NCBI GenBank assembly: GCA_051252415.1
Contig: JBPOGA010000012.1
Location: forward strand, 1-64,000
Direction of reading: 5' to 3'
Length of the DNA: 64,000 nt
Source: JBPOFY01 sp051252415
GTDB lineage: Bacteria > Verrucomicrobiota > Verrucomicrobiia > Opitutales > Coraliomargaritaceae
Shown here: piece by piece, positions 1 to 8,702 of the stretch
How positions within the stretch are numbered: position 1 is the first letter of the stretch
How the letters are laid out: each line of letters starts with the position of its first letter
The notes under the pieces: generated by a model
The model's input: only the letters and a program-made list of their open reading frames with translations
The model's database searches: none
Told to the model about the DNA's origin: nothing
Translations under genes and position numbers: made by a program

Positions 1-6
1 ACGTAT

Positions 7-32
7 GGCGATGAGGGACCATCGCCGCTACC
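7..32. repeat. REP-like hairpin, partial copy at window edge
   Basis: A 7-bp stem (ggcgatg at 7-13, catcgcc at 20-26) encloses the loop agggac and is followed by gctacc. The same loop and flank occur at 63711-63737, where the stem is ggcgcgg/ccgcgcc. The stem therefore differs by paired changes while loop and flank are unchanged. It lies just upstream of the TatD gene. The element may extend left of the window. Confidence 0.6.
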
Positions 33-39
33 TTTTACA

Positions 40-831
40 ATGCCTAGATCTTTATATGATGCTCACTGCCATCTAGCGGATGCTCGACTCGCACCGTTTA
101 CGCACTCAGTGCAGTCGTCACTTGAAGCTATAGGTTGTAAATACTCGGTGGTGAATGGCACCTCACCTGCGGATTGGCAGGCTGTGCTCGATTACGCTAA
201 GACACACTCCAATACCCTGCCCGCGATTGGGCTCCATCCATGGCAGGTCAATACGGCGCCTGGTAATTGGCAGGTGTCGTTTTTAGAAGCCTTAAACCAA
301 GGCGTGCGTATTATCGGTGAAATCGGCCTCGACCAATGGATCGATGGTCACGACATCGAAGCGCAAAAAGAGGCCTTTCGCCGGCAATTGGCTGAAGCGA
401 CGCGGCGCAACCTGCCTGTTTCCATACATTGCCTTAAAGCAATTGATCCGCTAATGGATACCTTGCTTACCGTTGAATTACCAAAGCGCGGCATTCACAT
501 ACATGCCCTGAACGTCTCTGTGAAAGCAGCGAGCAAATTGATTCAAATGGGCAGTTATTTCTCCTTCAACGCGGGCCAACTCAAGCCTAAGGCGAAGCAC
601 ATCTACAACTTAATTCGTGCGGTTCCAGATGATCGCATTTTAATCGAAACGGATGCACCCGATTTTCTGCCAGCGGAACAGCATCGTCGTTATACACTCG
701 AAGATACCACCCTCAATCATCCCGCAAATCTACGCGCAGCATACGAGGCCATCGCGAAGGTTCGGCAAGTATCTTTCGAAGAACTTCGCGATGTGGTTGC
801 AGCCAACTTTAAACGTTATTTCATTGATTAG
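40..831 (+). CDS. TatD family metal-dependent hydrolase (putative DNase)
   Basis: The 263-residue product has the layout of the TatD/YcfH family, cytoplasmic TIM-barrel metallohydrolases with reported 3'-5' DNase activity. Visible metal-site features are the N-terminal DAHCH (His9, His11), the glutamate in IGEIGLD (about Glu94), histidines in SIHCLKA (about 130) and HIHALN (about 155), and the late aspartate in ETDAPD (about 206). Length is normal for the family. The start is the first ATG after the hairpin repeat and no Shine-Dalgarno sequence is seen. It is followed after 2 nt by a DUF983 gene, so the two are probably co-transcribed. The exact substrate cannot be told from sequence. Confidence 0.9.
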   Translation: MPRSLYDAHCHLADARLAPFTHSVQSSLEAIGCKYSVVNGTSPADWQAVLDYAKTHSNTLPAIGLHPWQVNTAPGNWQVSFLEALNQGVRIIGEIGLDQWIDGHDIEAQKEAFRRQLAEATRRNLPVSIHCLKAIDPLMDTLLTVELPKRGIHIHALNVSVKAASKLIQMGSYFSFNAGQLKPKAKHIYNLIRAVPDDRILIETDAPDFLPAEQHRRYTLEDTTLNHPANLRAAYEAIAKVRQVSFEELRDVVAANFKRYFID

Positions 832-833
832 AA

Positions 834-1280
834 ATGAACGTCTCCGACCTAGAGCCGCTACCGAAAGTTGGACCACGTCAGCTGATACAGCGTGGGCTTA
901 AAAAACAGTGCCCAAACTGCGGTGAGTCAGGATTGTTTCAGAGCGCTTTGAAACTACACCATCGTTGTCCAGCATGTGGAATGACTCTGGAACGCGGTGA
1001 TGGTTACTATCTCGGTCCGCTCTGTATCAACTATGGAATTGTGGCTATTGGGTTTGTTGCCCCTATATTACTCGTGGGTGTTTTGGTAGAGTCGATTCCA
1101 TTTGGCATCGCATTGACCGTAGCACTGCTAGGCGCACTCTTGCTGCCATTATTCCTCTATCAAACCACGTGGAGTGTGTGGCTGACAATCTACTACATTT
1201 GCCTACCAGATGAGTTGCATGCAAATAGGCCGGAGGACTGCGATGACCTGTCCTTTGAAGAAGAACAGCGCAGTTTGTGA
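834..1280 (+). CDS. DUF983 family zinc-ribbon membrane protein (copy 1)
   Basis: This 148-residue protein starts with a four-cysteine zinc ribbon (Cys26, Cys29, Cys45, Cys48; CPNC and CPAC), followed by two hydrophobic segments at about 65-88 and 92-118. That is the DUF983 layout: a cytoplasmic zinc ribbon and a two-helix membrane anchor. Biochemical function is unknown. It begins 2 nt after the TatD stop. A second, diverged member of the family lies at 11831-12214. The last 25 residues are acidic and specific to this copy. Confidence 0.85.
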   Translation: MNVSDLEPLPKVGPRQLIQRGLKKQCPNCGESGLFQSALKLHHRCPACGMTLERGDGYYLGPLCINYGIVAIGFVAPILLVGVLVESIPFGIALTVALLGALLLPLFLYQTTWSVWLTIYYICLPDELHANRPEDCDDLSFEEEQRSL

Positions 1281-1608
1281 ATACAAAAAAGCTCAGCGTC
1301 GATTAGAGGGAAAGCGATACTGAGAATTGGATAATCTGGTTAATTCGTAACAAACAAGCTCCTTCCCTGACGAAGGGAAGGTGGATCGCGAAACGAGACG
1401 GAAGGGTTCTCAACCGAGCATCATCCATTTTTACCAGTTTGATTGAAATAACAGAGAAAACCCCTCCGTCTTAGACAAGCTAAGACACCTCCCCTTAGCA
1501 GGTGAGGAGTCTCACACGCACATAGATGACGAAAAAATAATGATACAAGGATATGCTCATCAAAGAGGGGAGCTTGAAGCGAAGTTTAACTGACGCTCAT
1601 GATGATTT

Positions 1609-1755
1609 ATGATTTTGAAAAAGATGAGAGAACGGGAGCAAGATGCTCCCACTACTATTCTAGGTCAGTCATTCGCAAAGTGGCGGGAGCATCTTGCTCC
1701 CGTTTTTTTGTTTACCCTGCGTATTTTCACAAAAAGTGATGCGCGGCGGTATAAT
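1609..1755. repeat. Dispersed double-hairpin repeat, copy A
   Basis: About 145 bp here align with 4250-4386 on the other side of glgB. Shared words include ccaagg-free blocks such as gaaaaagatga, cccactact, gttattcg/gtcattcg and cacaaaaagtgatgcgcggc. Copy A contains a perfect 19-bp inverted repeat: acgggagcaagatgctccc at 1632-1650 pairs with 1685-1703. Each arm is itself a small hairpin. The right arm runs into a T tract at 1703-1709, so it could terminate rightward transcription. The double-hairpin layout recalls REPIN-type elements, but no mobility gene is present. Confidence 0.75.
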
Positions 1756-1872
1756 CTGAATAGCCCGCACCTAGTAGCACCACCCCGTCTCGCTTCGCGC
1801 CCCCCTCATCAAGGAGGGGAGCTTGAAACTCAGTCGGATGGGTTCTTTGTGCCATTGGCAAACTATGAAGAC

Positions 1873-1903
1873 AAAAAAAAAGGCTCAGCAATTCAGCTGA
1901 GCC
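1873..1903 (-). terminator. Intrinsic terminator of glgB
   Basis: On the - strand, an 8-bp stem (ggctcagc pairing with gctgagcc, positions 1882-1889 and 1896-1903) with a six-base loop is followed directly by nine T residues (A tract at 1873-1881 on the + strand). It lies 25 nt past the glgB stop codon. This is the classical Rho-independent form. Confidence 0.85.
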
Positions 1904-1927
1904 ATTTGTTTTAAAATCTTAGAGACT

Positions 1928-4171
1928 TTAAGCTTTTCCTTGATAACGGAAGCAGCTCATTGACTGAGGTGGCATCGTCAACTTGATTGAGTATGGACGA
2001 CCGTCCCACTCGATTTCGTCGGCTTCTACGCCACCTTCGTTGCCATATCCGAGACCACCGTAGTCCTTAGCATCTGTGTTGAGTATCTCCTTCCAGTAGC
2101 CTGGAAATGGAACGCCGACACGGAAGCCTTCGCGGAGCACCGGCGTGAAGTTACCGACAGCAGCGAGTGTATCTGTATCTTCATCGCCTTTACGTAGGAA
2201 AGTAAGGATACTGTTATCTGCATCGGTGCAATTGATCCATTCAAAGGCATCTGGATTCACATCGCCTGCAGCAAAGCCTGGGATTTCTTTATAGAGCTTG
2301 TTCAAGTCACGAATGACGCGTTGAACGCCTTGGTGATCCGCATATTGAAGTAAGTGCCAATCTAGGCTACCGTCAGACTGCCACTCATGAGACTGACCAA
2401 AATCGCAACCCATGAAGAGTGTTTTCTTGCCTGGCCATAACCACATCAAGCCATAGAGCAGACGGAGTTGGTGTGCCTTATTGGAGATCGGCTCACCTGG
2501 CATTTTCATGAGCATCGAACCTTTACCATGCACCACTTCATCGTGTGAGAACACTTGAGTGAAGTTCTCGGAATATTGATATAGCATACCAAAGGAAAGC
2601 TGATGGTGCTCGTATTTACGATAGACAGGATCCTTTTCGAAATACTCGAGAGTATCATGCATCCAACCCATATTCCACTTCATGTCGAAACCGAGGCCGC
2701 CTTCACTTGTGGGCTTACTCACACCTGGAAATGCAGTAGACTCTTCGGCAATCATTAGCGTGCCAGGGTAGTAATGGTGCACCAGACTGTTCGTCTGCTT
2801 AAGGAACTCGATTGCTTCGAGGTTCTCACGACCACCATATTCATTCGGTATCCATTGACCTTCTTCACGTGAGTAATCGAGGTAAAGCATCGAGGCCACT
2901 GCATCAACGCGCAGACCGTCGATATGATAGCGTTCGCACCATGCAAGTGCACTTGCGACGAGGAAATTACGCACCTCATTGCGACCATAATTAAAGATCA
3001 ATGTGCCCCAGTCTTGGTGAAAACCTTGGCGTGGATCTGCGTGTTCGTAAAGCGCGGTGCCATCAAATTGTGCGAGAGCGAAACTGTCTGTTGGAAAGTG
3101 TGCAGGCACCCAGTCCATAATCACACCGATACCGTTCTGGTGAAGTGTATCGACGAGGAACATGAAGTCTTCCGGCGTGCCGAAACGATAGGTTGGAGCA
3201 AAGAAACCAGTGACTTGATACCCCCAAGAGCCATCAAATGGATGTTCAGAAAGCGGCAAGAACTCCACATGCGTGTAGTGCATGTCTTTTAAGTATTCAA
3301 CCAGCTCGACCGCGAGTTCGCGATAACTGAGCGAACGGTTTGCATCTTCGACAACTTTTTTCCAAGAGCCTACATGCAATTCATAAATTGAAATGGGAGA
3401 ATGAATCCAATCAGTGCTCTTACGCTTTTCGATCCACTCGGCGTCGTCCCACTGATACGTATCAACTTTGGTAACAATAGATGCATTGTTGGGTGGAGAT
3501 TCGAAAGCTGTGCCATATGGATCTGTCTTCAGCGCCGCAAAGCCATGACGTGTGCCGATCTCATATTTATACTTATTGCCTGCTGCGACACCTGGAATAA
3601 ATAATTCCCAAATGCCAGAAGCACCGAGGCTACGCATAGGATGGTAGCGACCATCCCAATGATTAAAATCACCGACTACGGAAACGCGCTCTGCATTTGG
3701 AGCCCATACAACGAAGGATACACCTGGCACGCCGTTGATCTCACGAATGTGCGCACCGTGCTTATTATGCACTTGGTGGTCATTTCCTTCACTAAAGAGG
3801 TATACGTCGTCGTCTGAGAGCGTAGGCAGGAAGCAATAAGGATCGAAAAACTGTCGAATCTCACCGTTGTAACGCTCAATACGTAGTCGATACTGAAACA
3901 CTTCTTTACGCCCCGTAATAGTTCCCTCGAAGAAGCCGTCGTCACTCAAACGCTTGAGTGGGTAACGCTTACCTTGTGGATCATTGACATCTACGACTTC
4001 ACAGCTCTTTGCATCATCTAAGTAGGCGCGTACAACCAGTCCGGAAGTTTTGCCCTTTTTATATGGATGCATTCCAAGAACCGCATGAGGCTCTGCACAT
4101 TTAACAGACGTAATTAGGTTTAATTGGGTTTTTGAAACTATCACCCCGCAAACAAAGTCGTTTCTTGCCAC
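1928..4171 (-). CDS. glgB: 1,4-alpha-glucan branching enzyme
   Basis: The 747-residue product is a GH13 glycogen branching enzyme, which makes alpha-1,6 branches in glycogen in the cytoplasm. E. coli GlgB has 728 residues. N-terminal glucan-binding domains precede the barrel. Catalytic blocks visible are DWVPAHF, DGLRVDAVAS (nucleophile Asp near 422), IAEES (acid Glu near 474) and FSHDEVVHG near 542. The start is uncertain: GTG at 4171 opens the longest frame, but a second GTG at 4144 (protein from VIVSKTQ) fits too. The 4171 GTG lies inside a perfect 7-bp hairpin (4164-4170 with 4174-4180). No other glycogen gene is adjacent, and both flanks carry the same repeat. Confidence 0.95.
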   Translation of the reverse strand: MARNDFVCGVIVSKTQLNLITSVKCAEPHAVLGMHPYKKGKTSGLVVRAYLDDAKSCEVVDVNDPQGKRYPLKRLSDDGFFEGTITGRKEVFQYRLRIERYNGEIRQFFDPYCFLPTLSDDDVYLFSEGNDHQVHNKHGAHIREINGVPGVSFVVWAPNAERVSVVGDFNHWDGRYHPMRSLGASGIWELFIPGVAAGNKYKYEIGTRHGFAALKTDPYGTAFESPPNNASIVTKVDTYQWDDAEWIEKRKSTDWIHSPISIYELHVGSWKKVVEDANRSLSYRELAVELVEYLKDMHYTHVEFLPLSEHPFDGSWGYQVTGFFAPTYRFGTPEDFMFLVDTLHQNGIGVIMDWVPAHFPTDSFALAQFDGTALYEHADPRQGFHQDWGTLIFNYGRNEVRNFLVASALAWCERYHIDGLRVDAVASMLYLDYSREEGQWIPNEYGGRENLEAIEFLKQTNSLVHHYYPGTLMIAEESTAFPGVSKPTSEGGLGFDMKWNMGWMHDTLEYFEKDPVYRKYEHHQLSFGMLYQYSENFTQVFSHDEVVHGKGSMLMKMPGEPISNKAHQLRLLYGLMWLWPGKKTLFMGCDFGQSHEWQSDGSLDWHLLQYADHQGVQRVIRDLNKLYKEIPGFAAGDVNPDAFEWINCTDADNSILTFLRKGDEDTDTLAAVGNFTPVLREGFRVGVPFPGYWKEILNTDAKDYGGLGYGNEGGVEADEIEWDGRPYSIKLTMPPQSMSCFRYQGKA

Positions 4172-4683
4172 TCTGGCAAGTCAGTATCCACACGATAGCG
4201 GCCTATCCGCCAAGCAGTCACGTATCAATACTGCCGCGCATAATGAATTGTGATTTCGAAAAAGATGAAAGAATGGGAGCAGGATACTCCCACTACTGTT
4301 CTAGATCAGTTATTCGTAAGGTGGTGGGAGCCTTTTGCTCCCGTTTTTATCGTGCGCATTTCACAAAAAGTGATGCGCGGCAGTATAGATACGCTCCCTT
4401 GGGCGTCAGTTGCAAAGCACACATCTCATCCGATTGCATAATCCAGGATAAACAGATGCAGCAGTCTTTACCCTAATAGAGTGAATGGCAGGCCATAACA
4501 TTATTGAGCAGAGTCCATGTTGGTAAGTCTTTCGCAGTATACTTCTGTATTGCTACGCCATCTGCGGCAGACCTTCGTCTGAATCCTATCTCCTGACCTC
4601 TGTTCTAAGATAAAATGCATCTTACCGCACAGTTGCACGAAAAAGACTTGTCCACCCTATCGGCAGTGGCATAGTCCCGATCC
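4172..4683. other. Intergenic region between glgB and lptD
   Basis: The gap is about 510 nt between divergent genes and must hold both promoters. No convincing -35/-10 pair was found by eye. Its main content is copy B of the double-hairpin repeat (4250-4386). The remainder, 4387-4683, shows no open frame or RNA-like fold that I can support. Confidence 0.5.
4250..4386. repeat. Dispersed double-hairpin repeat, copy B
   Basis: This is the partner of 1609-1755 and lies in the same orientation on the other side of glgB. The hairpin arms are less perfect than in copy A: gggagcaggatactccc at the left and gggagccttttgctccc at the right, followed by gttttt. The flanking block cacaaaaagtgatgcgcggc is identical in both copies. 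The copies differ at many single bases, so this is not a recent duplication. Confidence 0.75.
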
Positions 4684-6834
4684 GTGCCTAGAATAGTCCG
4701 GATACTTTTTTTCACTCTCGCTGCGACGTCCACGTCGCAGCTCTTTGCTGCCCTACCAGAACTGAGCTCAATTGAGCCACTCGTGTTCGACGAAGGCGAA
4801 CAGCGCTTGATTGCGCGCGGCGAAGCTCGCTTGGACGTGGACAACACTCGCATTCAAGCGGACGAGATCACCTATTACCAAGAATATGGCCTCGCTGATG
4901 CACTAGGCAATGTGGCGATTTCAAGGGATGGCGGTCGCTTGATCGCAGATCGCATGAGTTTCGATACGAAAAATAATTCGTTCTCTGTGGATGTTCTTCG
5001 CACAGGCCAATGGCCTTATTACCTCTCAGGCGTTAATGCTGGCGGCAGTGAAGAACAACTCGAAATCAACGGTTCCACGGTCTACTATGGAGATCCAGGG
5101 CCTTTTGGCTTAAGCGTAAGCTCACCCAAAGTCGAATATATCCAAGACGGTAATGATCGAGTCAAAATGCACGGCGCTACGCTACGCATCGGCAACGTTC
5201 CTTTTTTCTACCTGCCAACTTACACATACTATGTGGGCACATCGCCTTATTATTTGAATCTAAACGGCGGTATAGACAATGAACTTGGCGTCTATCTCCA
5301 ATCAACCACCCTCTTCCCCATCACTTCATGGCTAAGAGTTGGCGCCAACCTCGACTATTATAGCAAACGTGGCGCACTCGCAGGTCCAACCGCCCAATAC
5401 GTTTATAATTCTCAACAACATCGTATCGTGGGTGCGATAAGCACCGGCGGGATTAGTGACTCAGGCTCTACTGATTTTGATATTCTTGGTAATGAGATTA
5501 GTTCCAATCGTGGATTCGCAGAATGGCGTCATAAACATCACATCGGTGAACGCTTTACTGCAACTGCCCAAGCTTCCTATTGGTCTGACTCCGAAGTGAC
5601 ACGTGATTTTCGCGAAGACTTTTTTAGCGACAACCAAAACCCTGACACCTTTGCCGAAGGAGTCTATGCGGGTGACAATTTTCTGGTCTCTGCATTCGGC
5701 CGCTTCCGCCCCAATGAGTTTCAACTCATCCAAGAGCGCTTACCTGAAGTTCGCTTCGACCTACTTCCTGTGCCGATCTTCAAAACAGGTGCTTACCATC
5801 GCGCATCACTGAGTTATGTCCGTCTAGAAGAAGACTTTAGCGATGTAACTAAGAGCTTAGTTCCGACCCTCGAAGATGTGAATGAATCGGATCGCATGGA
5901 CCTTACCTACCGCATCGAGCGTCCTTTCCGCGTTACCAACTGGTTGACCTTCACTCCTCTTGCGGGGGCTCGCGTCACACAGTATGACAATCAAGCCGTT
6001 GATACGGACTTCTCTGCTGGTTCCGCACTAACTACAGACAGCTTTACCCGGGAAATTTACGAAGTCGGCTTCGATTTAGAGGCACGTGCTTACGCTAGCT
6101 ACCCAACAATCAATGAGACTTGGGACATTGATGGACTACGCCACTTAGTTCGTCCAGTCATCCGCTACCGCTACTACTCGGATCCAGATAGCCTAAACGA
6201 AATCGTCGCGATCGACCGCGAAGCATTCACACTAGATCGCCCAGTCCTCAACTTAAGTGACCTTCGTAATGTAGACACGATCGCGGAAGCGCACCTCGTT
6301 CGCCTTGGTGTAGAAAACCTCTTTCAAACACGTGCTAAAGGTTACGGTTCACGGACCCTAGCTGAGCTCAACTTCTACCAAGATGTGCTCTTTGATAAAA
6401 ATACTCGCTATGACGGCGACGAGGAAAACACCTTTAATGCCACATGGGTGGAATTTGTCCTCCAGCCTGCACCATGGTTGAAATTCGACCTAGCTAGCCG
6501 ATTCAAGACCGAGAGCTTAACTCTCGAAGAACTTCGCACACGCACAAGCATCGTCAGTGGTGAAATATGGGAAATCGGTTTATCAACAGATTTGCTCAAC
6601 AATCAAATCGACCAATACCGCCTCGATTTCATCTACCGCATCAATGAGCGCTACTCCTTCTTAACGGACGCACGTTTCGATGCCGAAACAGGTGATTTTA
6701 CGAAGTTTTCTATTGGTGTCGCCACACGTATCGGCAGCACATGGCAGGTGCTTTACGCACTGACCTTCCGTCAAGATGCACGCCGTGAAAGTGATATTGA
6801 ATTTAACATCAGCGTAAAACTGGCTCAGCCATAA
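4684..6834 (+). CDS. lptD: LPS-assembly outer-membrane protein LptD/OstA-like
   Basis: The 716-residue product begins with a signal peptide (hydrophobic 5-20, likely cut after LFA near 22), followed by an OstA/LptA-like beta-jellyroll (about 30-150, with FDEGEQRLIARGEARL and DEITYYQEYGLADALGNV). The rest is rich in alternating beta strands with aromatic ends, typical of an outer-membrane barrel. LptD inserts lipopolysaccharide into the outer leaflet. I see no cysteine, so the disulfides required in E. coli LptD cannot form. The start is GTG at 4684, without a Shine-Dalgarno sequence. scpA follows after 4 nt. lptE is not recognised nearby. Confidence 0.85.
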   Translation: MPRIVRILFFTLAATSTSQLFAALPELSSIEPLVFDEGEQRLIARGEARLDVDNTRIQADEITYYQEYGLADALGNVAISRDGGRLIADRMSFDTKNNSFSVDVLRTGQWPYYLSGVNAGGSEEQLEINGSTVYYGDPGPFGLSVSSPKVEYIQDGNDRVKMHGATLRIGNVPFFYLPTYTYYVGTSPYYLNLNGGIDNELGVYLQSTTLFPITSWLRVGANLDYYSKRGALAGPTAQYVYNSQQHRIVGAISTGGISDSGSTDFDILGNEISSNRGFAEWRHKHHIGERFTATAQASYWSDSEVTRDFREDFFSDNQNPDTFAEGVYAGDNFLVSAFGRFRPNEFQLIQERLPEVRFDLLPVPIFKTGAYHRASLSYVRLEEDFSDVTKSLVPTLEDVNESDRMDLTYRIERPFRVTNWLTFTPLAGARVTQYDNQAVDTDFSAGSALTTDSFTREIYEVGFDLEARAYASYPTINETWDIDGLRHLVRPVIRYRYYSDPDSLNEIVAIDREAFTLDRPVLNLSDLRNVDTIAEAHLVRLGVENLFQTRAKGYGSRTLAELNFYQDVLFDKNTRYDGDEENTFNATWVEFVLQPAPWLKFDLASRFKTESLTLEELRTRTSIVSGEIWEIGLSTDLLNNQIDQYRLDFIYRINERYSFLTDARFDAETGDFTKFSIGVATRIGSTWQVLYALTFRQDARRESDIEFNISVKLAQP

Positions 6835-6838
6835 TGGC

Positions 6839-7585
6839 ATGGAAGAAGCCCTCGTCCCAAATAATGATTACGCGATTCGGCTCCCAGCTTTTGAGGGGCC
6901 ACTTGACTTGCTGCTCTACTTAATTCGCCGCAGCGAAGTGGATATCTACGATATCCCGATTGAGCACGTCACCAAGCAATACATCGACATCCTCGGTTCG
7001 ATGAAAACACTCGACCTTGAGATCGCTGGCGAGTTTTTCGTGATGGCTGCCACACTGATGTATATCAAAAGCCGCATGCTCCTGCCGAAGAAGGACCAAG
7101 GAGCGAACGAGGATGTAGAAGATCCAGATATCGACCCTCGCTGGGAACTGGTGCAACAACTCCTTGAATATCGAAAGTTTAAAGAAGCAGCCGATGACAT
7201 CCAGGCGCTTATTCTGAGCAGCAACGACCTTATTTCTCGTATTGGCCCCAAAGAAGCACTCGAAGCAGTCGAACGCCCACTTAAACCCGTCGAGCGTATA
7301 GAGCTGTGGAATACATTTAATCAAGTGCTACGCCGGCTCGCCGAACGCATCACCGAAGGCGAAATCAACGCCGAGCAAGTCACGGTCTCCGACCGAATGG
7401 AGCTGATTTTGCTACGCCTTAAGCACGATGAGAAATTCCTCTTCTCAGACCTCTTTGAATCCACCACTACGATCAACACCATTGTGGCGACCTTCCTCGC
7501 GATTCTAGAATTAACACGTCAAGACCTTATCATCATTCGGCAGGATTGCGCCTTCGCAGACATCCGGTGCTCACGACCAAGTTAA
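6839..7585 (+). CDS. scpA: Segregation and condensation protein A
   Basis: The 248-residue product matches the ScpA kleisin, which bridges the SMC dimer and works with ScpB in chromosome organisation. The N-terminal block FEGPLDLLLYLIRRSEVDIYDIPI is the family signature and sits near residues 18-41. The C-terminal winged-helix part (about 185-245, FLSDLFES and VATFLAILELTRQ-like) is also present. Length is normal. It starts 4 nt after lptD and no Shine-Dalgarno sequence is visible. scpB is not next to it, unlike in many genomes; the next ORF is unrelated to ScpB. Confidence 0.93.
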   Translation: MEEALVPNNDYAIRLPAFEGPLDLLLYLIRRSEVDIYDIPIEHVTKQYIDILGSMKTLDLEIAGEFFVMAATLMYIKSRMLLPKKDQGANEDVEDPDIDPRWELVQQLLEYRKFKEAADDIQALILSSNDLISRIGPKEALEAVERPLKPVERIELWNTFNQVLRRLAERITEGEINAEQVTVSDRMELILLRLKHDEKFLFSDLFESTTTINTIVATFLAILELTRQDLIIIRQDCAFADIRCSRPS

Positions 7586-7596
7586 ACAAAACTCGC

Positions 7597-7839
<243 letters not shown>

Positions 7840-7884
7840 TCGGCTCGCTTGACACTCTCCATCACATAGCTATTTATATTCATC

Positions 7885-8238
7885 ATGAGCGACACACCAG
7901 AATCCCCCCAACCTGAAGACGTCAAAGCTTCTCCATCGCCAGCCACACCAGCTGCCCCAACTACACCAGCAAAACCTGTGGCCCCAGCTGCAGCTGCACC
8001 GGCTAGACCCGCAAGCCCTGTAGCACCCAGTAAACCAGCAGCTGCATCAAGACCGACTCCGACTCCAAACGTAAGTTTTGAAAATTTAGCGGAAAAACGC
8101 ACCCCAGCGCCGAATGACAACTTCACCGAAGACGAAAGCCCGAATAAAGCAGGAATCCTTATAGACGCCATTGCTGCCGCAGTTGCGATCGCCTTTACTG
8201 CACTTCTTCTTAAAGACGTGCTGCCTTTTCTATCATAA
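7885..8238 (+). CDS. Pro/Ala-rich protein with C-terminal membrane anchor
   Basis: The 117-residue product has a long low-complexity Pro/Ala/Thr segment (about residues 8-62), a short charged stretch (about 66-90), and one hydrophobic helix at about 92-116 that ends the protein. This predicts a tail-anchored cytoplasmic protein with a flexible arm. No function can be assigned from sequence. It lies 45 nt after the preceding small ORF and 19 nt before trxA. The opposite-strand open frame at 7836-8171 is a compositional shadow. Confidence 0.65.
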   Translation: MSDTPESPQPEDVKASPSPATPAAPTTPAKPVAPAAAAPARPASPVAPSKPAAASRPTPTPNVSFENLAEKRTPAPNDNFTEDESPNKAGILIDAIAAAVAIAFTALLLKDVLPFLS

Positions 8239-8257
8239 ACTCACATAAACACCTATC

Positions 8258-8575
8258 ATGTCTGATAAGATAACTGAACTCGACAGCGACAATTTTGAAT
8301 CCGCAATCAGCGGAAGTTCCACTCCCGTAGTGGTAGACTTCTGGGCTCCATGGTGCGGCCCATGTAAGGCGATCGCTCCTATTCTCGAAGAACTTGCTGA
8401 TGAACTCGGTGCTGCAGTGAAAATCTGTAAAGTTAATGTCGATAATAACAGCGAGATTGCTGGCAAATACGCAATTCGTGCGATTCCAACGATCCTTATC
8501 TTCAAAAATGGTGCCGTCGCTGAAACAGTGGTTGGCCTCACATCGAAAGACGATCTCAAGGCCAAGATTTCTTAA
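8258..8575 (+). CDS. trxA: Thioredoxin
   Basis: A 105-residue thioredoxin with the active site WCGPC in FWAPWCGPCKAIAP (about residues 28-41), the cis-proline block AIPTILIF near 73-80 and the final GLTSKDDLKAKI helix. It reduces disulfides of cytoplasmic proteins using electrons from thioredoxin reductase. Length and all key residues are normal. The start is the ATG at 8258. A strong intrinsic terminator follows at 8603. Confidence 0.97.
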   Translation: MSDKITELDSDNFESAISGSSTPVVVDFWAPWCGPCKAIAPILEELADELGAAVKICKVNVDNNSEIAGKYAIRAIPTILIFKNGAVAETVVGLTSKDDLKAKIS

Positions 8576-8602
8576 TCTGAAATCACCTATCCTTTTACCA
8601 AA

Positions 8603-8629
8603 ACACCCGCAACTCGCGGGTGTTTTTTT
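8603..8629 (+). terminator. Intrinsic terminator after trxA
   Basis: An 8-bp stem (acacccgc at 8603-8610, gcgggtgt at 8616-8623) with loop aactc is followed by seven T residues. It lies 28 nt after the trxA stop and would end the lptD-scpA-trxA run. Confidence 0.9.
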
Positions 8630-8702
8630 GTGTATCATATAGACGCATTATTCACAAAGCAGGCTAGACACTAGGCCAAAACCAAGGAAACATAGCGACA
8701 CA

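Larger units (their letters stand above)
1281..1927. other. Repeat-rich intergenic region between DUF983 gene and glgB
   Basis: These 647 nt separate two convergent genes and hold no credible gene. They contain fragments of G+C-rich intergenic repeats: cctcccc/ggggag-type words around 1367-1412, 1464-1512 and 1783-1825, with gaggggagcttgaa occurring near both 1564 and 1812. A hairpin repeat shared with the other side of glgB lies at 1609-1755. A glgB terminator lies at 1873-1903. A 101-codon open frame at 1609-1914 runs through these repeats and is not regarded as a gene. Confidence 0.7.

Noticed and set aside
1609..1914. 101-codon open frame on the + strand
   Set aside because: It runs through hairpin repeats and a terminator, has no family resemblance, and similar frames appear in copy B of the repeat.
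1281..1927. Possible tRNA or small structured RNA in the long gaps
   Set aside because: No cloverleaf with a T-loop (ttcgaatc-type) and acceptor CCA context was found here or in the other long gaps; the visible folds are repeats and terminators.
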